From assembly GCF_003261635.1 (NCBI RefSeq), contig NZ_QFXK01000030.1, forward strand, positions 248,001 through 312,000: DNA of 64,000 nucleotides, read 5' to 3'. The first letter of the stretch is position 1, and every line of letters starts with the position of its first letter. Of this stretch, positions 36,041 through 44,579 are shown piece after piece. The notes under the pieces are model-generated. The model did no database searches. It was given only the letters and a program-made list of their open reading frames with translations, and was not told where the DNA came from. The stretch is from Kribbella monticola. Lineage in GTDB: Bacteria; Actinomycetota; Actinomycetes; Propionibacteriales; Kribbellaceae. The translations under genes were made by a program, and so were the position numbers.

Positions 36041-36506
36041 GCTCGCCGTCGATGGTGAACTCCGCGGTCTGCCGGGCCTCGACGACATAACCGTGCCTGG
36101 CGTAGAGCCGCTGCGCCTCGGCGTTGACGCCGAACACGTTGAGGCTGATCTTGCGGGCTCCCCGCCGCCGTCCCTCGGCCTCGATCGCGGTCAGCAGCGC
36201 TGACCCGACGCCGCGCCGGCGCGCGCTGGGCGCCACCGCCAAACCGCCGACCACCAGTACGCCGGCTCCTTCCACGAACGTGTACTTGTCGGTCAGCCGG
36301 GCGAAGCCGATGAGCTCGTCGCCGTCCACAGCCACCAGCACATGCTCCGGCTGACAGCGCTCGGTGAAGAACGACTCCCGTACCGCGGTCCGGAACGACG
36401 GGAACCCCGACCGCGAGTCGAACGCGGTCCGCTCCAACTCGATCAGCGCCGCGCTGTCTGCCTCGACGGCCTGCCGGACGATCACCTCTGCTGCTGCGTC
36501 AGTCAC
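36006..36506 (-). CDS. GNAT family N-acetyltransferase
   Basis: 166 residues. The acetyl-CoA pyrophosphate loop is SARRRGVGSALL near 93, with the preceding strand VLVVGGLAVAP and the following helix KISLNVFGVNAEAQRLYARHGY, a standard GNAT fold. Acetylates an amine of unknown identity in the cytosol. Its start codon ATG lacks a strong ribosome site. The tail overlaps the photolyase gene on the opposite strand. Confidence 0.85.
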   Translation of the reverse strand: MTDAAAEVIVRQAVEADSAALIELERTAFDSRSGFPSFRTAVRESFFTERCQPEHVLVAVDGDELIGFARLTDKYTFVEGAGVLVVGGLAVAPSARRRGVGSALLTAIEAEGRRRGARKISLNVFGVNAEAQRLYARHGYVVEARQTAEFTIDGELMNDLGLALFL

Positions 36507-36537
36507 CCCGGAATTCTCCCTCAGCCGGAGATCACTC

Positions 36538-36581
36538 TTGACGGCCGAGTACCGGACGAGCGTATTGTGCTAGTTAACTAG
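36538..36581 (+). promoter_or_regulatory. Promoter with YtrA-type operator
   Basis: TTGACG at 36538-36543 and TATTGT at 36563-36568 are -35 and -10 candidates separated by 19 bases. CTAGTTAACTAG at 36570-36581, a perfect 12-bp palindrome, covers the expected transcription start, 17 bp before the repressor gene. Binding there would block initiation. Confidence 0.65.
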
Positions 36582-36598
36582 ATGAATGGGAGAACGGG

Positions 36599-36991
36599 AT
36601 GATCGAGTTCCATCTCGACGAGCGGTCGGGCGTCTCGCCCTATCAGCAGATCGTCCAGCAGGTCCGCAACGCGCTGCGGCTGGGGATGTTGCGCATCGGC
36701 GACCGGCTGCCGACGGTCAAAGAGGTGGTCGCCCAGCTCGCGATCAACCCCAACACCGTCTTGAAGGCCTATCGCGAACTGGAGCACGAGGGCCTGGTGT
36801 CGGCCAAGCAGGGCGTCGGGACGTTCGTCACCCAGACGCTCGCCGACACCTCGCTCGCCGCGCACGGTCCGCTCCGGCAGGACCTGCAGCGCTGGCTCAC
36901 CAAGGCCCGCCGCGCCGGACTCGACGACGAGAGCATCGAGGCTCTCTTCTTGGCCACCTTTCGGACCGCCGCCCAGGAGGACATAGCGTGA
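36599..36991 (+). CDS. GntR-family repressor, YtrA subfamily (second cassette)
   Basis: 130 residues with GGGAGAACGGG before the ATG. FHLDERSGVSPYQQIVQQVRNAL and LPTVKEVVAQLAINPNTVLKAYRELEHEGLV are the winged-helix segments; no effector domain follows. First gene of a three-gene operon with an ABC ATPase (GTGA overlap) and a large permease. It should bind the perfect palindrome at its own promoter. Confidence 0.92.
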   Translation: MIEFHLDERSGVSPYQQIVQQVRNALRLGMLRIGDRLPTVKEVVAQLAINPNTVLKAYRELEHEGLVSAKQGVGTFVTQTLADTSLAAHGPLRQDLQRWLTKARRAGLDDESIEALFLATFRTAAQEDIA

Positions 36992-37881
36992 ACACGGTTC
37001 TGCAAGCCCAGGGACTGGGCAAGAAGTACGGGCGGCGCTGGGCGCTGTCGGACTGCACACTGGACGTGCCCGCCGGCCGGGTCGTCGGGCTGGTCGGCCC
37101 GAACGGCGCCGGTAAGAGCACGCTGCTGCATCTCGCTGTCGGCATGCTGACTCCGACGAGTGGATCCATCACCGTCCTCGGAGAGGCCGCCGGCACGTCG
37201 CAGCGGGCGAAGGTCGGCTTCGTCGCCCAGGACACCCCGACGTACAACCGGATGAGCGTGGCCGACCACCTACGGCTCGGCGCGCGACTCAATCCGGGCT
37301 GGGACGAATCCATTGCCACCAAGCGGATCGAGCGACTCGGCCTCGACCTCAAGCAGCGGGCCGGGCGGCTGTCCGGCGGTCAGCGGGCACAGCTCGCGCT
37401 CACCCTCGGTATCTCGAAGCGGCCCGAACTGCTCGTCCTCGACGAACCGGTAGCCGCCCTTGATCCACTGGCCCGGCGGGAGTTCCTCCAGGACCTGATG
37501 GAGGCGGTCGCCGAGCAGGAACTCAGTGTGGTGCTGTCGTCCCACCTGGTCTCGGACGTCGAGCGGTCCTGTGACTTCCTGATCGTCCTGGTCGACTCCC
37601 GGGTCCAGGTCAGCGGCGAGATCGAAACGCTGCTGGCGACGCACTACCGGATCAGTGGCCCGCGTCGCGACGAGAAGTCGTTGCCCTCGGCCCAGCACGT
37701 GATCTCGGCCAGTCACACGGATCGTCAATCCACGTTGGTGATCCGCACCGAGCAGCCGATCCTCGATCCGGCCTGGACCGTCAGCCGGCTCTCCCTCGAG
37801 GACCTGGTCCTCGCCTACATGGGCCGCACATCCGCGCCCGAGCAGAACAACCACCGTCCGGTCCTGGAGGTCCAAAGATGA
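36988..37881 (+). CDS. ABC transporter ATPase (second GntR cassette)
   Basis: 297 residues from a GTG at 36988 sharing GTGA with the regulator stop. Walker A GPNGAGKST near 36, signature LSGGQRAQ, Walker B LLVLDEPVAALD and the switch His in LSSHLVSDV are all canonical. The C-terminal part after 215 is a YtrB/CcmA-like extension without a recognisable domain. Partners with the permease whose ATG overlaps its stop (ATGA at 37878-37881). Confidence 0.92.
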   Translation: MNTVLQAQGLGKKYGRRWALSDCTLDVPAGRVVGLVGPNGAGKSTLLHLAVGMLTPTSGSITVLGEAAGTSQRAKVGFVAQDTPTYNRMSVADHLRLGARLNPGWDESIATKRIERLGLDLKQRAGRLSGGQRAQLALTLGISKRPELLVLDEPVAALDPLARREFLQDLMEAVAEQELSVVLSSHLVSDVERSCDFLIVLVDSRVQVSGEIETLLATHYRISGPRRDEKSLPSAQHVISASHTDRQSTLVIRTEQPILDPAWTVSRLSLEDLVLAYMGRTSAPEQNNHRPVLEVQR

Positions 37882-38921
37882 TCTGGCTGACCTGGCGTCA
37901 GTTCCGCCTGCAGGCCGTGGTGGTCCTCACCGCCGTACTGCTCATCGGATTCGTGTTGCTGCTGACCGGTCCCGGTCTGCTGCACAGCTACCAGGTGAAC
38001 AAGAGCAGCTTCCTCGACCAGCTCGAGTTCCAGCAGTGGAACAAGCGGTTGTACATCGTCGGCCTGGTCGCCCTGTACGCCGCTCCGCCGGTGATCGGTG
38101 CGTTCTGGGGAGCGCCGTTGATCGCGCGCGAGCTCGAAGCCGGGACGCACCGGCTGGTGTGGACCCAGAGCATCAGCCGGCGGAAGTGGCTGCTCACCAA
38201 GCTCGGTCTCACCGGCGCGGCCGCCGTGGTCGCCACCGGCTTGCTCAGCCTTGCGGTGTCGCGCTGGTCCGACCCTGTCGACGACGCGGTCGCTGCCGGC
38301 CAGTCCGGCTCGTTCGTGCCCCGGCTGTGGCCTTCGGTGTTCGCTGCCCGGGGCATCGTCCCGATCGGCTACACGGCCTTCGCCTTCGCCCTCGGCGTCG
38401 CGATCGGTCTGCTCGTCCGCCGCAGTCTGGTCGGTGTCGCGATCACCCTGGCAGTGGTGATCGCGGTGCAGATCTTCACCCCCATGGTGCTGCGGCCGCA
38501 TCTCATCACCCCGGCGAAGGCATCGGCGGTGGTGACCACCGAGAACATGCGCGGGCTCCAGATCCAGGGGTCGCCGACCAGCCCACTGGTGAAAGGGCTC
38601 GAGGTCGAGCTCGGCCGGCCCGGCGACTGGAAGCTGTCCGACCAGACGGTGAATGCCGCCGGGAAGGTCCAGAAATCGCTGCCGGCCTGGTTCGGTGCCT
38701 GCGCACCCCCGCCGCCAGGAGCCGAGGATTCGAAAGAGCCACGACAGAGCCTGGACGCCTGCTTCCAGCGGTTGGCCAGCGAGGGCTACCGGCAACAGAT
38801 CTCCTACGTGCCGGCCAATCGGTTCTGGGATCTGCAGTGGCGGGAGACCGGCGTCTTCGTCGCGCTCGCGTTCCTGCTGGCCGGCTTCAGCTTCTGGCGG
38901 ATCCGGCGCGACCTGACCTGA
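37878..38921 (+). CDS. ABC transporter permease with large extracytosolic loop
   Basis: 347 residues. A segment near 12-32, then three to four more between 60 and 205, an extracytosolic region of about 110 residues (205-315, containing Cys in FGACAPPPPG and DACFQRL that may form a disulfide), and a final membrane helix ending at a basic RIRRD tail. This topology with a C-terminal anchor resembles antibiotic-sensing ABC permeases of the YtrC/ABC-2 kind. Substrate unknown. The last 35 bases overlap the convergent permease gene at 38887. Confidence 0.85.
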   Translation: MIWLTWRQFRLQAVVVLTAVLLIGFVLLLTGPGLLHSYQVNKSSFLDQLEFQQWNKRLYIVGLVALYAAPPVIGAFWGAPLIARELEAGTHRLVWTQSISRRKWLLTKLGLTGAAAVVATGLLSLAVSRWSDPVDDAVAAGQSGSFVPRLWPSVFAARGIVPIGYTAFAFALGVAIGLLVRRSLVGVAITLAVVIAVQIFTPMVLRPHLITPAKASAVVTTENMRGLQIQGSPTSPLVKGLEVELGRPGDWKLSDQTVNAAGKVQKSLPAWFGACAPPPPGAEDSKEPRQSLDACFQRLASEGYRQQISYVPANRFWDLQWRETGVFVALAFLLAGFSFWRIRRDLT

Positions 38922-40167
38922 CCAACAACCACCGGCTCAGCAGCGCGACAGCCAGTACTGCGGCCGCGGTGATGGCTGAGGCAGCCGGCAACGTGAACGC
39001 CAGCACGACACAACCCACCAGTCCGACGACACTGACGAACCGGGGCCAGCGCCGCTGGTCCCGGGGCTGGGTGAACGCGGCCGCGTTGGCGATCGCGTAG
39101 TACAGCAGGACTCCGAAGGACGAGAAGCCGATCACGCCGCGCAGATCGGTGGTCAGCACCAGGACGCCGACCACGACGGCGAGGGCGATCTCGGCGTGAT
39201 GCGGAACCCGGAACCGCGGGTGTACGGCGGCCAGCCAGCCGGGGAGGTCGCCGTTGCGGGCCATCGCCAAGGTGGTGCGGCCGATGCCCGCGATCAGGGC
39301 CAACAGCGCGCCGAGGCTGGCGACGGCGGCACCGATCCGGACGACAGGGATCGCCCACGCGGCGTCCGCAGTACTGACCGCGGTGGCAAGTGGCGCGGAG
39401 GAGGCGGCCAGGCCGGGCGCGCCGACCGAGCTCAGCAAGGCGAGCCCGATCAGCAAATAGATGCCTACAGCAACCAATAGGGCGATGGACACGGCCCGGG
39501 GGATCGTCCGCGCCGGGTCGCGGACCTCCTCCCCCATCGTCGCGATCCTGGCATAACCGGCGAACGCGAAGAACAGCAGGCCGGCCGCCTGCAGGACTCC
39601 GTAGACACTCGTCCCGCCCGGCCACACCGATGGAAGCCGGTGCGTTGAGTCCGAGGTCTGCAGGAGCACCAGGACCAACGCAAGAACGGCCAGCGAGCAG
39701 ACGACCAGAACACGGGTCAACCTTGCCGTGCGGGTCACCCCGCGATAGTTGACGGCGGCCAGCAGAACCACCGCCAGCAAGGCGACCCCTCGGCGAAGCC
39801 AGCCCGCCTCCGGTACGACGTACGTCGCGAAGGTGAGCGCCATCGCGGCGCAGGAGGCGGTCTTGCCGATCACGAAGCAGGAGCCGGCCATGAAGCCCAG
39901 AGCCGGCGAGAGCCGCTCACGCCCGTAGACGTAGGCGCCTCCGGACACCGGATAGACGACGGCCAACTGGGCCGAGGACGCGGCGTTGCAGTAGGCAACG
40001 ATCGCGGCGATGACGAGGCCGGCCAGCAGGCCTTCACCGGCGGCTCGCGCGGCCGGCCCCCAGACCGCGAACACCCCGGCGCCCACCATCGATCCCAGCC
40101 CGATCACCACCGCATCGGGCACGCCCAGACCCCGGACCAGACCCGGCTGCTGCTTCGCTGCCGTCAC
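38887..40167 (-). CDS. APC-family amino acid permease
   Basis: 426 residues starting at GTG, about 12 membrane segments. The first conserved block is VVIGLGSMVGAGVFAVWGPA, then YPVSGGAYVYGRERL and the FFAFAGYARIATMGEEV segment containing the family's Glu/Arg signature. Imports amino acids or amines by proton or antiport coupling. Its start overlaps the stop of the HIT protein gene, so they are co-transcribed. Confidence 0.88.
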   Translation of the reverse strand: MTAAKQQPGLVRGLGVPDAVVIGLGSMVGAGVFAVWGPAARAAGEGLLAGLVIAAIVAYCNAASSAQLAVVYPVSGGAYVYGRERLSPALGFMAGSCFVIGKTASCAAMALTFATYVVPEAGWLRRGVALLAVVLLAAVNYRGVTRTARLTRVLVVCSLAVLALVLVLLQTSDSTHRLPSVWPGGTSVYGVLQAAGLLFFAFAGYARIATMGEEVRDPARTIPRAVSIALLVAVGIYLLIGLALLSSVGAPGLAASSAPLATAVSTADAAWAIPVVRIGAAVASLGALLALIAGIGRTTLAMARNGDLPGWLAAVHPRFRVPHHAEIALAVVVGVLVLTTDLRGVIGFSSFGVLLYYAIANAAAFTQPRDQRRWPRFVSVVGLVGCVVLAFTLPAASAITAAAVLAVALLSRWLLVRSGRAGSARS

Positions 40168-40697
40168 GGCTGAGGGTCACCCGCCCTCATGGCCGCGGCA
40201 ATCTTCTGCTCGGCCTCCGCGGCCTCGTCCTTCGGCAACTCCGGCATCAGGTCCGCCCAGAGGGGAAGCATCTCCCGGCGGGCTTCCAGCATGCCGAGCG
40301 GGCGGGGGTAGAACCAGACGTGGAAGTGCGACAGGCCGTCGCCCCAGCGGTAGATGTGCACCCGGGCGATGTCGCCGAGCGCCATGATGGCTCGCTCGAC
40401 CCGCGCGACCACCCCGCCGTAACTCGCCGCCAGCCGATCCGGGAGGTCGGCGAACGAATCGTGGTGCTCACGGGTGGTCAGCCAGACGATGCCCGGAATG
40501 GTGATCCCGGTGGCCCGGGACAGCACCCAGTCCTCGTTCTGCCACAGCGGCGGCTCGTGACCGGCGGCGGCCGGGTCGGCGACCCAGGCACAGGGCCCGC
40601 ACGGATTCCCGCCGGGCTCGCCCGCCCGCGGCGGCTCGGGGATCACCCGCGGGCCAGGGGCCAGCGGGGTGAGTGGTTCGGCGTACGGAAGTGTCAT
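40164..40697 (-). CDS. HIT-superfamily nucleotidyl hydrolase/transferase-like protein
   Basis: 177 residues from the ATG at 40695-40697 with GAGGGGAA upstream. The active-site region reads LSHFHVWFYPRP, matching a histidine-triad-like H-x-H-x-W variant rather than the classical HxHxHxx. An N-terminal NPCGPCAWV could bind zinc. The family cleaves or transfers nucleotides from dinucleoside or nucleotide-sugar substrates. Upstream gene is tetR, and both promoters carry the same GCATGTTGCA word. Confidence 0.75.
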   Translation of the reverse strand: MTLPYAEPLTPLAPGPRVIPEPPRAGEPGGNPCGPCAWVADPAAAGHEPPLWQNEDWVLSRATGITIPGIVWLTTREHHDSFADLPDRLAASYGGVVARVERAIMALGDIARVHIYRWGDGLSHFHVWFYPRPLGMLEARREMLPLWADLMPELPKDEAAEAEQKIAAAMRAGDPQP

Positions 40698-40744
40698 GGC
40701 GGTTCCCCTCAACGGCGGCGTCAGTCGTTCCTATGTAACGCCGT

Positions 40745-40776
40745 TGTTGCAGAAATTGCAACAGGCATGTTGCATC
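40745..40776. promoter_or_regulatory. Operator pair upstream of the HIT gene
   Basis: TGTTGCA (40745-40751) and TGCAACA (40757-40763) are perfect arms around a 5-base spacer, and GCATGTTGCA follows at 40765-40774, overlapping the end of tetR. The same 10-mer is present upstream of tetR itself at 41371-41380. Confidence 0.55.
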
Positions 40777-41332
40777 AGGGCTCGACCAGACCGCGGAGGA
40801 TCAGGTCGAGGGTCAGCCTGCGAGCGCGGGACCTGGACCAGTGGTGGCGGCCGCGCATGTGCACGTACGTCATCGCGGCACTCACCATCACGATCTCGGC
40901 GACGTCGTCGATCCGGCCGCGCGGATGCAGCGAGCCGTCCTCCGCGCCTTCGCGCAGGAACCGTTCGAACGGCTCCAGGTAGATCACCGAGCCGTTGCGT
41001 TCCTGCTCGCGGTGGAAGATGAGATCCGACGACATCATCAACGGCAGATGACGATCCTGGACTTCGAACAAGGCGTTCAAGGTGTTGACCAGGCCCTGCC
41101 GCCCGGTCCCGGTCGCGGTCAGCACCGGCCACATCGCGTCCCGGTAGTCGCTGGCCAGGGCGTCGAGCAACGAGTTGAGCAAGGCCTCCACGGTCAGGCC
41201 CTGCCGCCAGAGGGTGACCCTGGACCGGCCGACCTGCTCGGCCACCCGTTCGAGCGTCACACCGTCCCAGCCGTGCTTGGCCAGCACCGCGACCGTCGCT
41301 TCCCGCAAGGTCTCGTCGACAGTGACCGTCAT
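40775..41332 (-). CDS. TetR-family transcriptional regulator
   Basis: 185 residues from the ATG at 41330-41332; the frame extends upstream but through the operator. Helix-turn-helix is LREATVAVLAKHGWDGVTLERVAEQVGRSRVTLWRQ, of the short type in which the recognition helix ends LWRQ. The C-terminal domain (about 70-185) resembles the TetR_C group with MTYVHMRGRHHWSRSR near the end. Likely controls itself and the downstream HIT-permease operon through shared TTGCA sites. Confidence 0.87.
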   Translation of the reverse strand: MTVTVDETLREATVAVLAKHGWDGVTLERVAEQVGRSRVTLWRQGLTVEALLNSLLDALASDYRDAMWPVLTATGTGRQGLVNTLNALFEVQDRHLPLMMSSDLIFHREQERNGSVIYLEPFERFLREGAEDGSLHPRGRIDDVAEIVMVSAAMTYVHMRGRHHWSRSRARRLTLDLILRGLVEP

Positions 41333-41365
41333 CGCGCCGAACTCCTCATGCCAGCCCCCTTGTGA

Positions 41366-41380
41366 AACATGCATGTTGCA
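41366..41380. promoter_or_regulatory. Operator upstream of tetR
   Basis: AACATGCATGTT at 41366-41377 is a perfect 12-bp palindrome that runs into GCATGTTGCA at 41371-41380, the same 10-mer as upstream of the HIT gene. It sits 34 bp before the tetR start and also within reach of the divergent gene at 41417. Confidence 0.55.
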
Positions 41381-41416
41381 CTGCACGATGACTCTACCAA
41401 TGCCGAGGAGGCCCAG

Positions 41417-41671
41417 GTGGAAGCACGAACCGAGGTCCGGCTGCAGCTCAGCCCGCAGGAGATCGTGGCGCTGGCCGCGCTCGCCGAGGGTGTCGCGGGC
41501 ATCTGCGAGTCACCGGTGACCGAGGAGCAGGCGGTGGTCGCCGCGCTCGAGCTCGCGCTGCGCCGGCTGCTCGACGACTTCGAGGTGCCCGACCCGGCAG
41601 CTCGGGCTCGCGTCCAGCTCGCCCACGAGGAACTGCGCCGCGGCTGGACCCGCGGCAGCGCGTCCCTCTAG
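41417..41671 (+). CDS. Small helical hypothetical protein
   Basis: 84 residues from a GTG with GGAGG upstream. Composition is Ala/Glu/Leu-rich and almost entirely helical: a first strand-like TEVRLQL, then LALAALAEGV-like helices and ALRRLLDDFE. No motif recognised. Divergent from tetR, so it may share the palindromic site. Convergent with the aldolase gene 13 bp ahead. Probably real given its start signal, but small. Confidence 0.55.
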   Translation: MEARTEVRLQLSPQEIVALAALAEGVAGICESPVTEEQAVVAALELALRRLLDDFEVPDPAARARVQLAHEELRRGWTRGSASL

Positions 41672-41684
41672 GCCGGGGAGTCCT

Positions 41685-42521
41685 TCAGACCGCCTTCAGG
41701 ATCGTCAGAAGACGGGCGACTTCGGCAGCCACCGCCGTGCGGGCCGGGCCGAGGTACTTGCGGGTGTCGACGAGCGCCGGGTTGGCGGCGAGGGTCTCGC
41801 GGACGGAGGCGGTGAAGACGTTGTTGAGGTGGGTGGCGATGTTGACCTTCGTCATGCCCGCCTCGACCGCGCGGGTCAGGTCCGCATCCGCGACCCCCGA
41901 CGAGCCGTGCAGCACCAGCGGAACCGGTACGGCGGCCCGCAACTCGGCGATCAGCGCGAAGTCGAGCTCGGCCGTCCGCTCCGTCATCGCGTGCGACGAG
42001 CCGACCGCGACCGCGAGCGCGTCGACGCCGGTCGCATCCGCGAACGCGAGCGCCTCGTCCGGCCGGGTCCGCGCGCCCGGTGCGTGGACGCCGTCCTTGC
42101 CACCGACCTCACCGATCTCCGCCTCGACGAAGACCCCGTGGTCGTGGCAGAACTTGGTCACCTCGGTGGTCGCGGCGACGTTGTCGGCGTACTCGAGTTT
42201 GGAGGCGTCGAACATCACCGAGGTGAACCCGAGCGATACCGCCTCGGTGACCAGGTCGCGATCCATCGCGTGATCGAGGTGGACCACGACCGGCACCGTC
42301 GACGCGGAAGCCGCGGCCAGCGTGGCGACGCCGATCGGCTTGAGCGCGCCGTGGTACTTCACCGCGTTCTCACTGATCTGCAGGATGACCGGCGCACCGA
42401 CCTGCTCGGCCCCGGCGATCAACGCGGTCGTGTGCTCCAGCTGGATCACGTTGAACGCGCCGACTCCCTTGCCCGCCTTGGCGGCACCCAGTACGACCTC
42501 GGCTCCGGAAACCAACGGCAT
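41685..42521 (-). CDS. Class II (zinc) sugar-bisphosphate aldolase
   Basis: 278 residues from the ATG at 42519-42521 with GAGGAG upstream. The zinc and catalytic residues are visible in HLDHAMD, EAEIGEVGGKDG, LHGSSG and the final VNIATHLN. The length and gene company suit tagatose-1,6-bisphosphate aldolase (GatY/KbaY/AgaY) more than a housekeeping fructose-bisphosphate aldolase. Last gene of the operon with a kinase, a deacetylase and a ROK kinase. Confidence 0.87.
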   Translation of the reverse strand: MPLVSGAEVVLGAAKAGKGVGAFNVIQLEHTTALIAGAEQVGAPVILQISENAVKYHGALKPIGVATLAAASASTVPVVVHLDHAMDRDLVTEAVSLGFTSVMFDASKLEYADNVAATTEVTKFCHDHGVFVEAEIGEVGGKDGVHAPGARTRPDEALAFADATGVDALAVAVGSSHAMTERTAELDFALIAELRAAVPVPLVLHGSSGVADADLTRAVEAGMTKVNIATHLNNVFTASVRETLAANPALVDTRKYLGPARTAVAAEVARLLTILKAV

Positions 42522-42537
42522 CTCGAACTCCTCTTGT

Positions 42538-43461
42538 CTAAAGACTCTGGACAGCGACCTGCGGTTGCCACCGCTGGTACGCCGCCAGGTCGATGTCCCC
42601 GGCAACCGGCGTCAGTACGGCCGCGGCCGAAGCAGCCACGGCTGACTTGAGTACTACGGCCCAATCGGGCTCGGGTGATTCGGCGACGGCGGCCGCGACC
42701 ACCGCAGTACAGGCATCTCCGGCGCCGGTCGGGTTGCCCGCCACGCGTTCGACCGGCAACGCGCGCCAGGCACCACTCTTGCTAGCGGCAACCATTCCGC
42801 GCGAACCGTCGGTGATGACAGCGGCTGTCGCGCCGGTACCAACTAGTTGCCTTGCGCCCTCTTCGACCGAAATGCCGTCACCCAAGGCTTCGCGGAGCTC
42901 GGCGGCGTTGGCACGGACGACGGCGCCCGCCTTCGCGGCGGCGACGAGCGCTTCCCCGCCGGCGTCGATCACGGTGAGCACGTCGTGATGCCGTGCCCGG
43001 ACCGCGATTTCGGCATACGCATCGTCTGGAAGCCCTGGCGGCAGACTCCCCGAACAAGCCAGTACGCCGAGCCTCGCCCACGGCATCCGCTCGTGGAAGG
43101 CGCGCCACTCGTCTTCCGAGACCGCCGGGCCCGCTTCGTTGAAGATCGTCGCGTCGCCGTCCGTACCGTTGACGATGGCAACAGTTCGCCGGGTTTCGCC
43201 TCTGATCGGCGTGAGCAGTGCGGTCAGGCCCGCATCGAACAGCTCTTCCGCGACGAGCTCACCGGTGACACCGCCGACGAAGCCGAGGGCGAGCACCTGA
43301 TGGCCGAGTGTCGCCGCAACCCTTGCCACGTTGACGCCCTTGCCGCCGGCGCGCTGCCTGATGTCGGTCACCCGGTGACTGCCGCCGACCACGAGTTCGC
43401 CGACGCCGTACGTGACGTCGAGCGCGAGGTTGAGGGTGACGGTCCCGATCAGTCCAGCCAC
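42538..43461 (-). CDS. PfkB-type sugar phosphate kinase
   Basis: 307 residues starting at GTG. GGKGVNVARVAATLGH near 40 and NPTGAGDACTAVVA near 250 are the two PfkB signatures; the second supplies the catalytic Asp. Assigned to the 1-phosphofructokinase/tagatose-6-phosphate kinase group because the neighbour is a class II aldolase. The start overlaps the nagA stop by 13 bases. Confidence 0.88.
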   Translation of the reverse strand: MAGLIGTVTLNLALDVTYGVGELVVGGSHRVTDIRQRAGGKGVNVARVAATLGHQVLALGFVGGVTGELVAEELFDAGLTALLTPIRGETRRTVAIVNGTDGDATIFNEAGPAVSEDEWRAFHERMPWARLGVLACSGSLPPGLPDDAYAEIAVRARHHDVLTVIDAGGEALVAAAKAGAVVRANAAELREALGDGISVEEGARQLVGTGATAAVITDGSRGMVAASKSGAWRALPVERVAGNPTGAGDACTAVVAAAVAESPEPDWAVVLKSAVAASAAAVLTPVAGDIDLAAYQRWQPQVAVQSL

Positions 43462-44579
43462 GCGCCGGCCCGCATCACCTTGCGGACGGCGTACTCCTCG
43501 TCCAGGACGACCAGATCGGCTCGCTTACCGGTCTCGATCCCGCCCACGTCGTACCAGCCGAAGGTCTGGGCCGGCGTGGTCGAGGCCATCCGCGATGCGT
43601 CGACCAAGGACGTGCCGGCCTTGACCGCGTTGGCGAACGCGATGTCCATCGTCAAGGTGCTGCCGGCAATCGAATGGGTGCCGTGGGCAAGCGTTGCCAG
43701 CCCGTCCTTCACGTCGACCTCGAGACTGCCGAGCATGTACCGACCGTTCGGCATCCCGGTCGCCACCATCGCGTCGGTGATCAGCGCGATCCGGTTCACC
43801 CCGGCCGCGGCCAGCGCGACCCGGACCACCTGCGGATCCAGGTGCATGCCGTCGTTGATGACCTCGAGCAGCAACCGCGGATCGTTCAGCGCGGCGCCGA
43901 CCGGACCCGGGTCGCGGTGGTGGAACGGCCGCATCCCGTTGAAGAGATGGGTTGCCACCGTCGCACCGGCATCCGCCCCGGCGATCATCTGCTCGTACGT
44001 CGCGTCGGTGTGCCCGAGCGCCGCGACCACACCGGCGTCGACGACCTGGCGGATCGCATCCAGACCGCCCGGCAGCTCCGGCGCGATCGTCACCATCTTC
44101 ACGGCATCGCTGAGCACCTTCGCGACGTCGCCCTCGACCGGATCGCGCAGGAGCGTCGGCTCATGAGCACCGCACCGCGCCTTGGAGAGGAACGGGCCTT
44201 CGAGGTGTACGCCGGCGATGACGCCGTCGGTGACCAGGTCGGCCAGGCAGGCGGTCTGCTCGACGATCTCGTCGAGCGGTGCGGTCACCAGGCTCGCCAT
44301 CGTCGTGGTGGTGCCGTGCTTTGCATGGAAGGCCGCGACCTTGCGCGCTTCCTCGGGATCAGTCGTCGAGTACGTCGAACCGCCGCCGCCGTGAGTGTGG
44401 ATATCGACGAAGCCGGGCACGACGGTCACGTCGCCGAGGTCCTCGGGGCGTAGCCCGTCGGCCGGCATTCCGTCCGAGCGGCGCCCGAATGCGAGGATGT
44501 CCCTGTCGACCACCTGGATCCAGGCGTTCTCGAGTACGTCGTCGGGCGTGACCAGGCGCGCCACGCGATACGTCGTCAT
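43449..44579 (-). CDS. nagA: N-acetylglucosamine-6-phosphate deacetylase family
   Basis: 376 residues from the ATG at 44577-44579, overlapping the ROK kinase stop (ATGA). Metal motifs VDIHTHGGGG near 58 and HLEGPFLS, HTDATYEQM and the later ALITDAMVATG are intact. Removes the acetyl group of an N-acetylhexosamine-6-phosphate. Whether the substrate is the glucosamine or the galactosamine form cannot be decided from sequence, but the downstream kinase/aldolase pair favours the galactosamine route. Confidence 0.9.
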   Translation of the reverse strand: MTTYRVARLVTPDDVLENAWIQVVDRDILAFGRRSDGMPADGLRPEDLGDVTVVPGFVDIHTHGGGGSTYSTTDPEEARKVAAFHAKHGTTTTMASLVTAPLDEIVEQTACLADLVTDGVIAGVHLEGPFLSKARCGAHEPTLLRDPVEGDVAKVLSDAVKMVTIAPELPGGLDAIRQVVDAGVVAALGHTDATYEQMIAGADAGATVATHLFNGMRPFHHRDPGPVGAALNDPRLLLEVINDGMHLDPQVVRVALAAAGVNRIALITDAMVATGMPNGRYMLGSLEVDVKDGLATLAHGTHSIAGSTLTMDIAFANAVKAGTSLVDASRMASTTPAQTFGWYDVGGIETGKRADLVVLDEEYAVRKVMRAGAWLD

